Assembly: GCA_902765005.1 (NCBI GenBank) | Contig: CACWYB010000005.1 | Coordinates: forward strand, 1 to 64,000 | DNA: 64,000 nucleotides | From: an uncultured Eubacteriales bacterium | GTDB lineage: Bacteria; Bacillota; Clostridia; Christensenellales; CAG-138 | Reading direction: 5' to 3' | In this document: positions 35,045 to 43,763 of the stretch, piece after piece | Position numbering within the stretch: position 1 is the first letter of the stretch | How the letters are laid out: the number at the start of each line of letters is the position of its first letter | The notes under the pieces: generated by a model | What the model was told of the DNA's origin: nothing | The model's input: only the letters and a program-made list of their open reading frames with translations | Database searches by the model: none | Translations under genes and position numbers: made by a program

Positions 35045-36544
35045 ATGAAACGAGCCACAGCTTTCTTTTTGTTGTCCCTGTTTATTCTCTGCGCCTGCCA
35101 GCCCACGCCGGAAACGGAGGTCGTCACCCCCAAGGACTATGACGCCTTGATCGAAAAGGCCAAGGCAAGCCCCGAGACGATCCATGTGACCTTGGCTCCG
35201 GAGGGAGAAAGCTATCCCCCGCCCGCGAATCTCCCGGAGAGTGATTCGTCGAGCCGCATTCGGATGGAATTCTACGGCAATACGGAAGCCTTTCATGTGA
35301 TTGTGGACGCGGAAGTCATCCGGCCCGATGGGCCCTTCCCCATTATGGAGGTGAGCCCGGGGGACTTTGACGACGAAAGCGCCCAGCCCTTCTTCGACGT
35401 GCTGACGGAGGGCTTCACCCTCTATACGGCAGAGGAGCTGGAAACCAAGGCGAGCCTGGAAAAAGAGATACTGGAAATGTAGCAGTACATCGACGACGGC
35501 CTCCCCGGCTTCAACGGCACGGCCAAGCAGAAGAAGGAGGAGATCAAATACTGGAAGGGCGAGCTGGACGAGCTGAAACAGCGCTACCTCACCGCCAGGG
35601 ACGAGCCGGGAACCCCGGCCAGGAAGGTGAAGCTCACCTGGTCCGAGCCCGCCAAGTATTCCACCCAGACCGCGGGTAGCTTCTATGTGCAGAGTGCGGA
35701 CAGGAAGCAGGTCTTCCGCGTCCAGACCAACGCCTTGGGGGCCCACGGCAAGCGCACCTTCGACAATAAAAAAGCGTTCGTCAGCTTCTATAACGACGCT
35801 GTCATTCCCGAGGGCGTCATCCACGCCTTTGAGCAGACGGACCCCATCGAGGACATGGACGCCATCCCTGTCGGGTCCGGCCTCACCGCCACGCCCCGGG
35901 AAGCCCAGCGGCGGGCGGAGGCGCTGACCGAGGGGCTGGGATTCTCGGACTTTGCTGTCTCAAATATCCACCTGGTCCATGCGCCCCTGGAGGCGGACGG
36001 GCGAACCGGCATCCCCTGCTATCTGTATACCGTGAGCTTCGTCCGACTGGTGAATGGCGTGCCCGTGATCCGGCCCACCTACTATTCCAGCTCCGGGGAC
36101 GAGGCAGAGCCCCGGCCCGCCTGGACCTATGAGCGGCTGACCGTGACGCTGCGGGATACGGACCTCTACGCCTTCACCTACGGCGGGCCTCTGGTGCTGG
36201 GCAAGACGCTGGTGGAAAGCGCCAGCCTGATGAGCTTTGACGCGGTCATGGAGCGGTTCGACCAGATGATCCGGGTGAAGTATGAGGGCATGATGGCAGA
36301 CCCGGGCTGGGGCGACATCCAGTCCATGGAGGTGCAGGTGGACCGGATGGAGCTGAGCTTAGAGCGGGTGGCCCAGCCGGACAACATCAACGGCGGGCTG
36401 CTGGTGCCGGTGTGGAGCTTCTACGGCAGGGTTCTCTGCACCACGCCCGAAGAGACCTTCAATCACAGCATGGGCCCATCCACGCCCATCCTCACCCTGA
36501 ACGCTGTGGACGGGAATCTGATCGATCCCTTCAAAGGGTATTGA
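35045..36544 (+). pseudogene. Lipoprotein 1 of a three-member family, interrupted by amber codon
   Basis: The ATG at 35045 follows GGGAGGTATCGGT. A lipoprotein signal (LLSLFILCACQPTPE; lipobox LCAC) starts the protein. At 35480-35482 a TAG interrupts the frame, which then continues without another stop to 36544 (499 codons in all). The second part shares LLVPVWSFYGR and the C-terminal LNAVDGNLIDPFKGY with the next two genes, so this was one protein. The 145-residue front piece would still be secreted. A single base change (CAG, AAG or GAG to TAG) would explain it. No sign of pyrrolysine or readthrough machinery is seen here. Sequencing error is possible. Confidence 0.82.
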
Positions 36545-36557
36545 AAGGAGCGTATAT

Positions 36558-38009
36558 ATGCGTAGAATCTGCATGTTTATTCTGTCTATTTCGATTTTAT
36601 GCGTCGGCTGCCAGCCTACGCCGGCGCAGGATGCGGTGAAGCAGAAGAACACCAACCAGCTCATTGAGGCGGTAAAGGAGGCGGAGCAGGCAGCGCCTGC
36701 GCCCGTGCCGGTGAAGGAGCGTATGCCCCAGCGGTTCCAGTGCGATTTTGTTACGGATATCCGACAGGTACACGTCACGGCGGACGTGCCCATTCGGGTG
36801 CTGACGGAGGGCGTCTTCCCCCTGCTCCGGGTCCAGCGGCGACAGTTCACAAACGAGGAGCGGCTGACGGTCTATAAGCGTCTGTTTGACAGCGAGACCG
36901 TATACAAGTATGAATACCGGCCCACCAGAGAGGCCGTGGTGAAGGAGATCGAATGGCTCCTGCAGGAGCCTACGGCGGAGGAAAAGAAGGAATTTTTGGA
37001 GGACCCGGAGGAAAGCGAGGAGACCTGGGCGGCCTACCTGCAGAGCCGGAAGGATCGGATCGAGGAGCTGCGGCAGAAGTACCTCTCCCTGCCCGACGAC
37101 GGGACGCCCCTGCCCTTCGAGCCCTGGGACGGGTCTCTGTTCACCATCCGGGACGGGGAAAGCCCGGGAATGGTGGTGGGCGTAGAGTACCCCACGCCCA
37201 GGAAAATGCCCTCCTACGGCACGCTGTTGGAGGGACGGCCCGTGTATTACAGCCATGAAAAGGAGGACGGGAACGACACCTACAGCGTCTTCTCCTTCGA
37301 CAAACGGCTGGACAAGCCCAACGTGGAGCGCATCGCGCTGGAGGACTACGGCAAAGCTCACGCAGGCGCGGCCATCACGGCCCGACAGGCGGCGGAGGCG
37401 GCCATGACGCCTTTAGTGGGGCTCGGGGACTTCGCCGTGGCGGACATTCTCTGGAGCCACGACGCGGACGACGTGGCCGTGGCGGCGGGCAAGATCGGCA
37501 AGCAGGCGTATTTGGTCCGCCTGACGCCCGTATTCCATGGAGCCTCTATGCCCTACTGCGGCATGGACGCCATGGATATCCCCGAGGGCGGCGGCTATAC
37601 CCCCTCCTGGTGCTACGAGCACGTGATCGCCGCCGTGGACGGGGACGGGACCATTCTGGGCATGGCCTGGGAGGGGCCGCTGCAGGAAACGGAGGTCGTC
37701 TCCGACACCACCACCCTGCTGCCATTCGGGGAGATCATGGACATCTTCTCCCGACAGGTGAACCGTATATACAGCTACGAGGAGGACATGCACGGCAGCC
37801 TGACGGTATCTGACGTGCAACTGGGGCTGTTCCGCATCCGGGAGCAGGGGGACATGGAAAGCGGGCTGTTGGTGCCGGTGTGGTTCATCACCGGGGAATA
37901 CAGCTACGCCAATCACCCGGAGGAGGTGCACCTCTATGACAACCTCTCCCCCATCGCCGTCATCAACGCCATCGATGGCAGCATCATCGACGTGATGAAG
38001 GGGTATTGA
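36558..38009 (+). CDS. Lipoprotein 2 of the tandem family
   Basis: 483 residues; signal peptide ILSISILCVGC with lipobox LCVGC and mature start CQPTPAQ. The N-terminal third is helical and charged. The C-terminal half contains LPFGEIMDIFSRQV, LLVPVWFITGE and INAIDGSIIDVMKGY, shared with lipoproteins 1 and 3. Function unknown. It starts 13 bases after lipoprotein 1, with GGAGCGTATAT as ribosome site, so it is cotranscribed. It should be attached to the outer face of the membrane. The paralogs probably arose by tandem duplication followed by strong divergence. Confidence 0.85.
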   Translation: MRRICMFILSISILCVGCQPTPAQDAVKQKNTNQLIEAVKEAEQAAPAPVPVKERMPQRFQCDFVTDIRQVHVTADVPIRVLTEGVFPLLRVQRRQFTNEERLTVYKRLFDSETVYKYEYRPTREAVVKEIEWLLQEPTAEEKKEFLEDPEESEETWAAYLQSRKDRIEELRQKYLSLPDDGTPLPFEPWDGSLFTIRDGESPGMVVGVEYPTPRKMPSYGTLLEGRPVYYSHEKEDGNDTYSVFSFDKRLDKPNVERIALEDYGKAHAGAAITARQAAEAAMTPLVGLGDFAVADILWSHDADDVAVAAGKIGKQAYLVRLTPVFHGASMPYCGMDAMDIPEGGGYTPSWCYEHVIAAVDGDGTILGMAWEGPLQETEVVSDTTTLLPFGEIMDIFSRQVNRIYSYEEDMHGSLTVSDVQLGLFRIREQGDMESGLLVPVWFITGEYSYANHPEEVHLYDNLSPIAVINAIDGSIIDVMKGY

Positions 38010-38019
38010 GACACATTCA

Positions 38020-38138
38020 TTCTCTCCCTCCGCCTCGCTTTGCTCGGCACCTCCCTCGTCAGAGGGAGGTATGTATCGGGTCTCATAGTTGACCTCCCTC
38101 AGAGGAGGGAGGTGTCACGAAGTGACGGAGGGAGAGAA
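38020..38138. repeat. Small palindromic element with 13-bp terminal inverted repeats
   Basis: 119 bp bounded by TTCTCTCCCTCCG and CGGAGGGAGAGAA. It contains several internal repeats of CCTCCCTC/GAGGGAGG, and TGTCACGAAGTGACGGAGG. MITE-like or REP-like; no ORF. It separates lipoproteins 2 and 3. Confidence 0.8.
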
Positions 38139-38161
38139 ACAGCAACGAAAGGAGTGTATAT

Positions 38162-39622
38162 TTGCGTAATTTATGTATTTTTATTCTTTTGTTCGTCTTG
38201 GTATTCACTGGCTGCCTGCCCACGCCGGAGGTGGAGCCGGTCATCCACAAGAACGAGGGCACCTTGGAGCAGCAGATAGCCGCCACGGCGGCGCCGGCCT
38301 ACCGGGTGGATATAGCCGTGGAAGGCCCTGAGGCGCCGCCCGCTGCGGCCAGCCAAAGCGTTGCGCCTGAGCCGGAGCGAAAGCAGAACACCCTGCGCGC
38401 AGCGGTTGGAGCGCCAGAGACGGTGCAGGACAGCTTCGACGGCCCGGCGGTAGGGGCGCAGCTGTATATTCAAATGGACGCCGTGGTGGAGATGCCCAAC
38501 GTCAGCAAGGTGCCCGTGCTCCGGGGCCGGGTGGGCTACGAGCCGGAAAAGGCGGCGGAGCGGATCGCCAAGGTCCTGTTGGGGGACGGGCCCTATCTCC
38601 GCCCCGGCCACAGCGAGCGGGCGTATAACCAGCTGATGATGGAATACTATCAGAAGTGGATCGAAGCCCTGGACCAAAAGCCCTACGGCCCGGCGGCGGA
38701 CTACGACCAGTTGCGGGAGAACCTGCAGCAGAACTTTGACGCCAACGCCGAGGGGTTCCGGAACGCCGACACCAAGTATGATCGGCCCAGCCAGCCCTGG
38801 ACCGGCAGCTTTTCCGACGCCATCGAGGGCGGCATCAGCATCAGCAACGGGGAGCGAAGCTTCGGCATGGTCGCCGGCAACACCCACTTCTCCTACAGCG
38901 CGGGCAGCCACCCCTCCCTTTACGGCTGGATGGACTGCCCCCGGGGGCCCCGGAACCAGGAGGAGGAACAGTGGCTAAATAACGCCGCAGACTTCGCCAA
39001 CAGCCTTGGCTGCGCCCAGGTGATCCCCCAGTACATCAACGACGCGGATGAGGACACCCGGGTCCGCTGCCAGGTGGAGACCGGCTTTGACAGCGGCTAC
39101 AAGCACTTCACCCTGCTGCCCGTCTACGAGGGCATCCCCGTATACCCCTACACCACCATGTACGGCTCCGACACGGGGCGGCAGGCGGCGGGTATCCCCT
39201 TCGCTCGGAACCTGGAACAGGAGGAGATCTTCGGCACCCTGTATAACGGCGAGGTGGTCAAGCTCCAATGGAACAGCCCCTTCACGGTGCTGAGCGTGGA
39301 GAACGAGAACGTGCCCCTGCTGCCCTTCGAGCGGATCATTGAGATCTTCAAGCGGCAGGTGTTCATGAGCGTGTACTGCGATCAGGGCCACCCCATCACC
39401 TACAAGATCACGGCCATCCAGTTCTCCTATATGCGGGTCCAGATCAAGGACAGCGACGACTATTACCTGCTGCCCGTGTGGGACTTCACGGGCTATATGA
39501 TCCACGACTGGCAGATGAGCCCCGGTGATCTGGCTGTCAGCAACGGGTTTTACAGCCATATGTCCATCCTGACGGTGAACGCCGTGGACGGGAGTATCAT
39601 CGACCGGTTTTTGGGCTACTGA
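38162..39622 (+). CDS. Lipoprotein 3 of the tandem family
   Basis: 486 residues. The start is a TTG at 38162 with AAAGGAG before it; the signal LLFVLVFTGC gives lipobox FTGC and mature start CLPTPEVE. C-terminal motifs LPFERIIEIFKRQV, LLPVWDFTGY and VNAVDGSIIDRFLGY match lipoproteins 1 and 2. Function unknown. A GYGWMDCPRGP-like stretch near the middle adds a cysteine absent from the others. Confidence 0.84.
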   Translation: MRNLCIFILLFVLVFTGCLPTPEVEPVIHKNEGTLEQQIAATAAPAYRVDIAVEGPEAPPAAASQSVAPEPERKQNTLRAAVGAPETVQDSFDGPAVGAQLYIQMDAVVEMPNVSKVPVLRGRVGYEPEKAAERIAKVLLGDGPYLRPGHSERAYNQLMMEYYQKWIEALDQKPYGPAADYDQLRENLQQNFDANAEGFRNADTKYDRPSQPWTGSFSDAIEGGISISNGERSFGMVAGNTHFSYSAGSHPSLYGWMDCPRGPRNQEEEQWLNNAADFANSLGCAQVIPQYINDADEDTRVRCQVETGFDSGYKHFTLLPVYEGIPVYPYTTMYGSDTGRQAAGIPFARNLEQEEIFGTLYNGEVVKLQWNSPFTVLSVENENVPLLPFERIIEIFKRQVFMSVYCDQGHPITYKITAIQFSYMRVQIKDSDDYYLLPVWDFTGYMIHDWQMSPGDLAVSNGFYSHMSILTVNAVDGSIIDRFLGY

Positions 39623-39640
39623 TTTTTCTCCGGCGGCCCC

Positions 39641-39669
39641 TTGCAAAATGAATAGGACCATGATACCAT
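39641..39669 (+). promoter_or_regulatory. Possible promoter of the YitT-type gene
   Basis: TTGCAA (39641-39646), 17-bp spacer, TACCAT (39664-39669). Confidence 0.5.
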
Positions 39670-39702
39670 ACATGCTGTCATTTCTTTGAGGGGGCATTGT
39701 CC

Positions 39703-40578
39703 GTGGAAAAGTTGAAGAAAAAGCTTTGCATACAGGAATGGGGCAAGGACCTGGTCATGGACATTTTGGGCGCGCTGCTCTACGGCGCGGGCATCAGCGT
39801 GTTCGCCGTGAACGCGGACTTTGCGCCGGGCGGCATCACGGGCATGGCCATTTTGATCAACCACTTTCTGCCCTTTTTGCCCATCGGCTCTTTGACCATC
39901 CTGATCAATGTGCCCGTGGTCATTTTGTGCTACGCCTATCTGGGCAAAAAATATCTGCTCAAGTCCGCCATCTCCATGGGCATCATTGCCTTCATGCTGG
40001 ACATCGTTTTCCCCCGCCTCCCCTCCTATTCCGGGGATCCCCTGCTGGCGGCCCTGTTCGCCGGCCTCCTCTCCGGCGTGGGCCTGGCCCTTATCTACTC
40101 CCGGGGCTACTGCACCGGCGGGTCTGACTTCATCATCATGGCCATCCGTAAAAAGTTTCCCCACCTGTCCGTGGGCTCCATCACGCTGCTCATCGACGGG
40201 GCCATCATCCTGGCCGGCGGGTTCGTGTTCGGCCGGGTGGACGCGGTTTTGCAGGGCATCGTCATGACCGCGGCCAGCACCGTGATGATCGACAAGATCC
40301 TCTACGGCACCGGTTCCGGCAAGCGCATCACCATCATTACCGACAAGGGCCAGACCGTGGCCGACGCCATCGGCAAGCAGATCGGCCGGGGCGTGACCAT
40401 GATGAACGTCACGGGCGCCTACTCCGGCCTCCCCCACACGCTGCTCCTGGTGGCCTGCTCCAATCAGGAGGGCTATCGGGTGAAGAAGCTGGTGTACTCC
40501 ATCGATGAGAAGGCCCTCATCATGATCTCCCCCAACGACGAGGTCTTCGGCGAGGGGTTCAAGAGCCCGGAGGATTGA
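39703..40578 (+). CDS. YitT family membrane protein (DUF161 + DUF2179)
   Basis: 291 residues: five or six membrane helices (about residues 17-175) with the family motifs FAPGGITGMAILIN and YSRGYCTGGSDFI, then a cytoplasmic DUF2179 domain (ITIITDKGQTVADAIGKQIGRGVTMMNVTGAYSG). Function of the family is unknown. I choose the GTG at 39703, eight bases after GAGGGGG; a TTG at 39697 is too close to that site. Confidence 0.9.
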   Translation: MEKLKKKLCIQEWGKDLVMDILGALLYGAGISVFAVNADFAPGGITGMAILINHFLPFLPIGSLTILINVPVVILCYAYLGKKYLLKSAISMGIIAFMLDIVFPRLPSYSGDPLLAALFAGLLSGVGLALIYSRGYCTGGSDFIIMAIRKKFPHLSVGSITLLIDGAIILAGGFVFGRVDAVLQGIVMTAASTVMIDKILYGTGSGKRITIITDKGQTVADAIGKQIGRGVTMMNVTGAYSGLPHTLLLVACSNQEGYRVKKLVYSIDEKALIMISPNDEVFGEGFKSPED

Positions 40579-40580
40579 CC

Positions 40581-40609
40581 TTGACGGCCGCCCCTTCCGG
40601 GGATAAGAT
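40581..40609 (+). promoter_or_regulatory. Promoter of the cysteine-rich protein/nitroreductase pair
   Basis: TTGACG (40581-40586), 17-bp spacer, TAAGAT (40604-40609), 30 bases before the next ATG. Confidence 0.6.
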
Positions 40610-40639
40610 GAAGATACCACCAAACAGGAGGATAGACCC

Positions 40640-40948
40640 ATGCCCCACAGCGAAGCCTTTTACAAAAAGCCCGAGGAGTGTAATTACTCCTTCTTCCAGC
40701 ACACGGCGTGCGAGTTCTTCCCCTGCCACAAGACGGAGCACCCGGAGGACTTCAACTGTCTGTTTTGCTACTGTCCCCTGTACGCCCTGGGCGACAAATG
40801 CAAGGGCAACTTCAAATACACGGAAAACGGCGTGAAGGATTGCTCCAATTGCCTCATTCCCCACAACCGCAAGAGCTACAGCTATATCATCTCCCGCTAT
40901 CCGGAGCTGATGGAGCTGGCCAAGCGGAAGGAGGAAGGCCATGAATGA
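40640..40948 (+). CDS. Cysteine-rich small domain protein
   Basis: 102 residues with about ten cysteines arranged as C, ACEFFPCHK, NCLFCYCPLYALGDKCKG and DCSNCLIPH, typical of a small metal-binding (likely zinc or iron-sulfur) domain sometimes found with corrinoid or anaerobic redox genes. Overlaps the nitroreductase gene by eight bases; a redox link is plausible. Confidence 0.85.
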   Translation: MPHSEAFYKKPEECNYSFFQHTACEFFPCHKTEHPEDFNCLFCYCPLYALGDKCKGNFKYTENGVKDCSNCLIPHNRKSYSYIISRYPELMELAKRKEEGHE

Positions 40949-41672
40949 GACCATCCGCCTGCTGAACGAGCGCAAATCCGTTCGGGTGTATGCGCCCGGC
41001 CCCCTGGCGCCCGAGGTGAAATCGGCCATCCTGAACGCCGCCCTCCAGGCCCCCACCGCCGGAAACATGACCCTGTACACCATCTTGGACATCACGGACC
41101 AGGCGCTGAAGGAGCGGCTCAGCGAGACCTGCGACCACCAGCCCTTCATCGCCACAGCGCCCCTGGTCCTCATCTTCTGCGCGGACTACCACCGCTGGTT
41201 CACCCTCTTCGAGCAGGATGACCCCGCCACCCGCCGCCCGGGGGAAGGGGATCTGCTGCTGGCCGTGTCGGACGCCCTCATCGCCGCCCAGAACGCGGTG
41301 ACGGCGGCGGAGGCCCTGGGGGTGGGCTCCTGTTATATCGGGGACATTTTGGAGAACTTTGAAATCCATAAGGAGCTTTTGAAGCTCCCCGCCTATGTTC
41401 TTCCCGCGGCCATGGTGGTCTTCGGCGTGCCCACGGAGGGCCAGAAAGCCAGGCCCAAGCCGCCCCGGTTCAAGGTGGAGGACGTGGTCTGCGAAAACGC
41501 CTACGCCGAGCGGGACTTTGCCGCCATGCTCAGGGAGCGGCAGGGCCGGAGCCCGGAGGAGTTTGAGAAGTGGATCAGCGGATTTAGGTCCTTTAAATGG
41601 GATTGCGAGTTCTCGAAGGAGATGACCCGCTCCGTGCAGGCCATGCTGAAAGCCTGGCAAGAGGGCAACTGA
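40941..41672 (+). CDS. Nitroreductase family protein
   Basis: FMN-dependent NAD(P)H oxidoreductase of 243 residues. N-terminal LLNERKSVRVYAPGPLAPE and AALQAPTAGNMTLYT bind FMN phosphate. The middle motif ALIAAQNAVTAAEALGVGSCYIGDI is a family signature. The C-terminal 50 residues are basic and longer than in NfsB, closer to NfsA-like members. Overlaps the cysteine-rich gene. Confidence 0.92.
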   Translation: MNETIRLLNERKSVRVYAPGPLAPEVKSAILNAALQAPTAGNMTLYTILDITDQALKERLSETCDHQPFIATAPLVLIFCADYHRWFTLFEQDDPATRRPGEGDLLLAVSDALIAAQNAVTAAEALGVGSCYIGDILENFEIHKELLKLPAYVLPAAMVVFGVPTEGQKARPKPPRFKVEDVVCENAYAERDFAAMLRERQGRSPEEFEKWISGFRSFKWDCEFSKEMTRSVQAMLKAWQEGN

Positions 41673-41697
41673 GCAAAAAGGTTTTTTGAAAAAACAC

Positions 41698-41726
41698 TTG
41701 CATTCTAAAATGAAATAGTGTATTAT
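41698..41726 (+). promoter_or_regulatory. Promoter of tRNA-Ser
   Basis: TTGCAT (41698-41703), 17-bp spacer, TATTAT (41721-41726), 15 bases before the tRNA. Confidence 0.82.
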
Positions 41727-41740
41727 ACCCATCGGACCTT

Positions 41741-41831
41741 GCAGAGATGGCTGAGCTGGTCTAAGGCGCACGACTGGAAATCGTGTATACGGGGAACCGT
41801 ATCAAGGGTTCGAATCCCTTTCTCTGCGCCA
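41741..41831 (+). tRNA. tRNA-Ser(GGA)
   Basis: 91 bases with the long serine variable arm. Anticodon stem CACGA/TCGTG, loop CTGGAAA, anticodon GGA. T-arm GGGTTCGAATCCC. CCA is encoded. Confidence 0.97.
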
Positions 41832-41867
41832 ACAAAAGAAGCACCCAATTTGGGTGCTTCTTTTGTT
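41832..41867 (+). terminator. Terminator after tRNA-Ser
   Basis: Sixteen-pair stem ACAAAAGAAGCACCC/GGGTGCTTCTTTTGT with a 5-base loop, directly after the CCA end; works in either direction. Confidence 0.9.
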
Positions 41868-41878
41868 ACATAAGAGTT

Positions 41879-41983
41879 AAAGGGATTCGAACGGGCAGGT
41901 AGTGAATGAGGCTCCAGTGGAGCCTCAGAGCCTGCCCTGACCGAGCGCGTCGAGCGCGAGAGCGAATCCCTTTCTCTGCGCCA
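41879..41983 (+). repeat. Stem-loop element ending in a duplicated tRNA-Ser 3' end
   Basis: Starts with AAAGGGATTCGAAC, an exact inverted copy of the tRNA T-arm. It continues with GGGCAGG, a hairpin GAGGCTCCAGTGGAGCCTC, CCTGCCC, and GAGCGCGTCGAGCGCGAGAG. It ends with CGAATCCCTTTCTCTGCGCCA, identical to the last 21 bases of tRNA-Ser (41811-41831), 152 bp away. Related to the element after tRNA-Lys (8090-8264). Confidence 0.82.
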
Positions 41984-42002
41984 CCCTGAGTTCCAGGCGT
42001 GC

Positions 42003-42542
42003 TCAATCCCGGTCAAAGATCGGGTGGCCGGTATCGTCCTCCCGGGGAAGCCGATCAAACACCCGCCCCTCCACATAGGTCATCATCCGGTTGCGCAGGG
42101 TCAGGTATTGGACGATGGCCACAAGGGAACACAGGATATATGCCTCTGTGGGCCGTCCGCGCAAGGCAAAAGCGATCACGAGCAGGGCGATGACGCACAC
42201 AATGAATACAGGCCAATGCTCCTTTATCCACTTCCTTTTGAAAAATGCCATCCGCTCCTGCACCGAAAAGGCGCTTTGATGCAGGGCAGACTTGATGTTC
42301 TCCTCCGCCTTTTCCCGGTAGTCTTCCGCTGTGAGCCGCTCTCCGCTCAATATCTCATTGATGGAGACGCCGTATCGTTCGCTCATGCGCTGCAGCATCT
42401 CCACCGGGGGCAGATAGGTGCCCGTCTCCCAGCGGGATACGGTCTTGTTGGAGACTCCCAACGCCTCCCCCAGCTCCTCCTGAGTGAGGCCGTCTTCCTT
42501 CCGCAGCTTTGCTAAAAAGGCGCCGATCCGCATCATGTCCAT
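42003..42542 (-). CDS. XRE family transcriptional regulator with membrane segment
   Basis: 179 residues. N-terminal helix-turn-helix (KLRKEDGLTQEELGEALGVSNKTVSRWETGTYLPP, about 10-45), a linker, then two hydrophobic helices (about 108-125 and 130-148) and a charged tail. Target genes unknown; membrane-attached XRE proteins often sense envelope or nutrient state. The ATG at 42542 follows GGGAGGAACAGACC; the longer reading lacks a site. Confidence 0.87.
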   Translation of the reverse strand: MDMMRIGAFLAKLRKEDGLTQEELGEALGVSNKTVSRWETGTYLPPVEMLQRMSERYGVSINEILSGERLTAEDYREKAEENIKSALHQSAFSVQERMAFFKRKWIKEHWPVFIVCVIALLVIAFALRGRPTEAYILCSLVAIVQYLTLRNRMMTYVEGRVFDRLPREDDTGHPIFDRD

Positions 42543-42617
42543 GGTCTGTTCCTCCCGATCCGATGGGTAAAGCATATCACAGAATGTGCAAAAAATCTTC
42601 CCCATAAACAGCGAATC

Positions 42618-42641
42618 AAAAAAATGCGCCTTGAAGGGCGC
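42618..42641 (-). terminator. Terminator of the murB-rlmL operon
   Basis: Stem GCGCC/GGCGC with a 6-base loop followed by seven T on the minus strand, just after the rlmL stop. Confidence 0.75.
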
Positions 42642-42647
42642 TGTATG

Positions 42648-43763
42648 CTATCGCTCTATCCGCTCCGGGAAATACTGATAGAAGGTGCAGGGCAGGCCCC
42701 CGTTGCTGAGCTTGCGGCGCTTGTCGGCCCGCTTGCCGTAGACCTTCTCGAAGCTATCCATGCCGGAGATGATGCCGATGTTCCAGCCGGGCAGGCCGTC
42801 GAAGACCCGGCGCATGTCCCGATAGAGGTCGGCGGCTTCCTTGCCCGTGAGCATCCGCTCCCCGTAGGGCGGGTTGCAGAGCAGGAGCCCCTTGTCGAAG
42901 TCCGTCTTCAGCTTTTGGACCGGGCGGACCTCCCAATGGACCTCCACCCCCGCCTTCTCCGCGTGGCGGCGGGCCACGGCCACGGACCGCTCGTCGATAT
43001 CGTAACCGAAGATGGGGAGCCTGTCATGGCGCTCCTCGTCCCGGGCCCGCTCCCGAGCCTGGATGAACACCGCTGCGTCCAGGAAGGGCCACGCCTCCGC
43101 GGCAAAGCGCCGGTTCAGGGAGGGGGCCTTGTTGTTGCCGATCATGGCCGCCTCGATGGGCATGGTGCCGCTGCCGCACATGGGGTCGATGAAGGGGGTA
43201 TCCGGCCAGTAGCGGGAAAGCAGGATGAGCCCCGCCCCCAGGGTTTCGCTCAGCGGCGCCGCCACGTTGTAGGTCCTGTACCCCCGGCGGGAAAGCCCCG
43301 CCCCGCAGCAGTCCAGGGCCACCGTCACCTTATCACGAAGCAAGCCCACCTCCACGATGACCTCCGCCCCGTCCTCCGGGACGCGGTCCGTGCGGTAGGC
43401 CGCCTTCAGGCTCTCCACGATGGCCTTCTTGGCGATGCTCTGGCAGTCGGACACGGAAAAGAGGGTGCTTTTGGCGCTCTTGCCGTTCACATGGATGCGG
43501 CTGTGGGGAGAAAGGTAGGGCTTCCAGTTCAGGGTCTTGATCCCCTCAAAGAGGGCCTCGAAGGTGGCGGCTTCAAAGCTGCCCACCTCCAGCAGCAGCC
43601 GCTCCGCCGTGCGCAGGTAGAGCAGGGCCCGGGCCATGTCCTCGTAGGCGCCGGTGAAGCTCACGTTGGCGTCGGCGCTCTGCACGTTCTCCAGGCCCAG
43701 CTTCTTGAGCTGGAAGGCTGTAACCGACTCCAGCCCCAGCTTGGTGGTGGCGATAAATTTCAT
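42648..43763 (-). CDS. THUMP-domain class I rRNA methyltransferase (RlmL/YpsC-like)
   Basis: 371-residue RNA N2-guanine methyltransferase. N-terminal THUMP RNA-binding domain (about 1-155), beginning MKFIATTKLGLESVTAFQL. Catalytic Rossmann domain with FIDPMCGSGTMPIEAAMI and the NPPYGERM motif. The E. coli RlmL has a second methyltransferase (RlmK) domain, absent here, so this is the short YpsC type. The ATG overlaps the TPR gene stop; an upstream extension over that gene is a shadow. Confidence 0.93.
   Translation of the reverse strand: MKFIATTKLGLESVTAFQLKKLGLENVQSADANVSFTGAYEDMARALLYLRTAERLLLEVGSFEAATFEALFEGIKTLNWKPYLSPHSRIHVNGKSAKSTLFSVSDCQSIAKKAIVESLKAAYRTDRVPEDGAEVIVEVGLLRDKVTVALDCCGAGLSRRGYRTYNVAAPLSETLGAGLILLSRYWPDTPFIDPMCGSGTMPIEAAMIGNNKAPSLNRRFAAEAWPFLDAAVFIQARERARDEERHDRLPIFGYDIDERSVAVARRHAEKAGVEVHWEVRPVQKLKTDFDKGLLLCNPPYGERMLTGKEAADLYRDMRRVFDGLPGWNIGIISGMDSFEKVYGKRADKRRKLSNGGLPCTFYQYFPERIER

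Noticed and set aside
35480..35482. TAG as a pyrrolysine or programmed readthrough codon
   Set aside because: No downstream structure or machinery in the window supports recoding; a simple nonsense mutation is enough.
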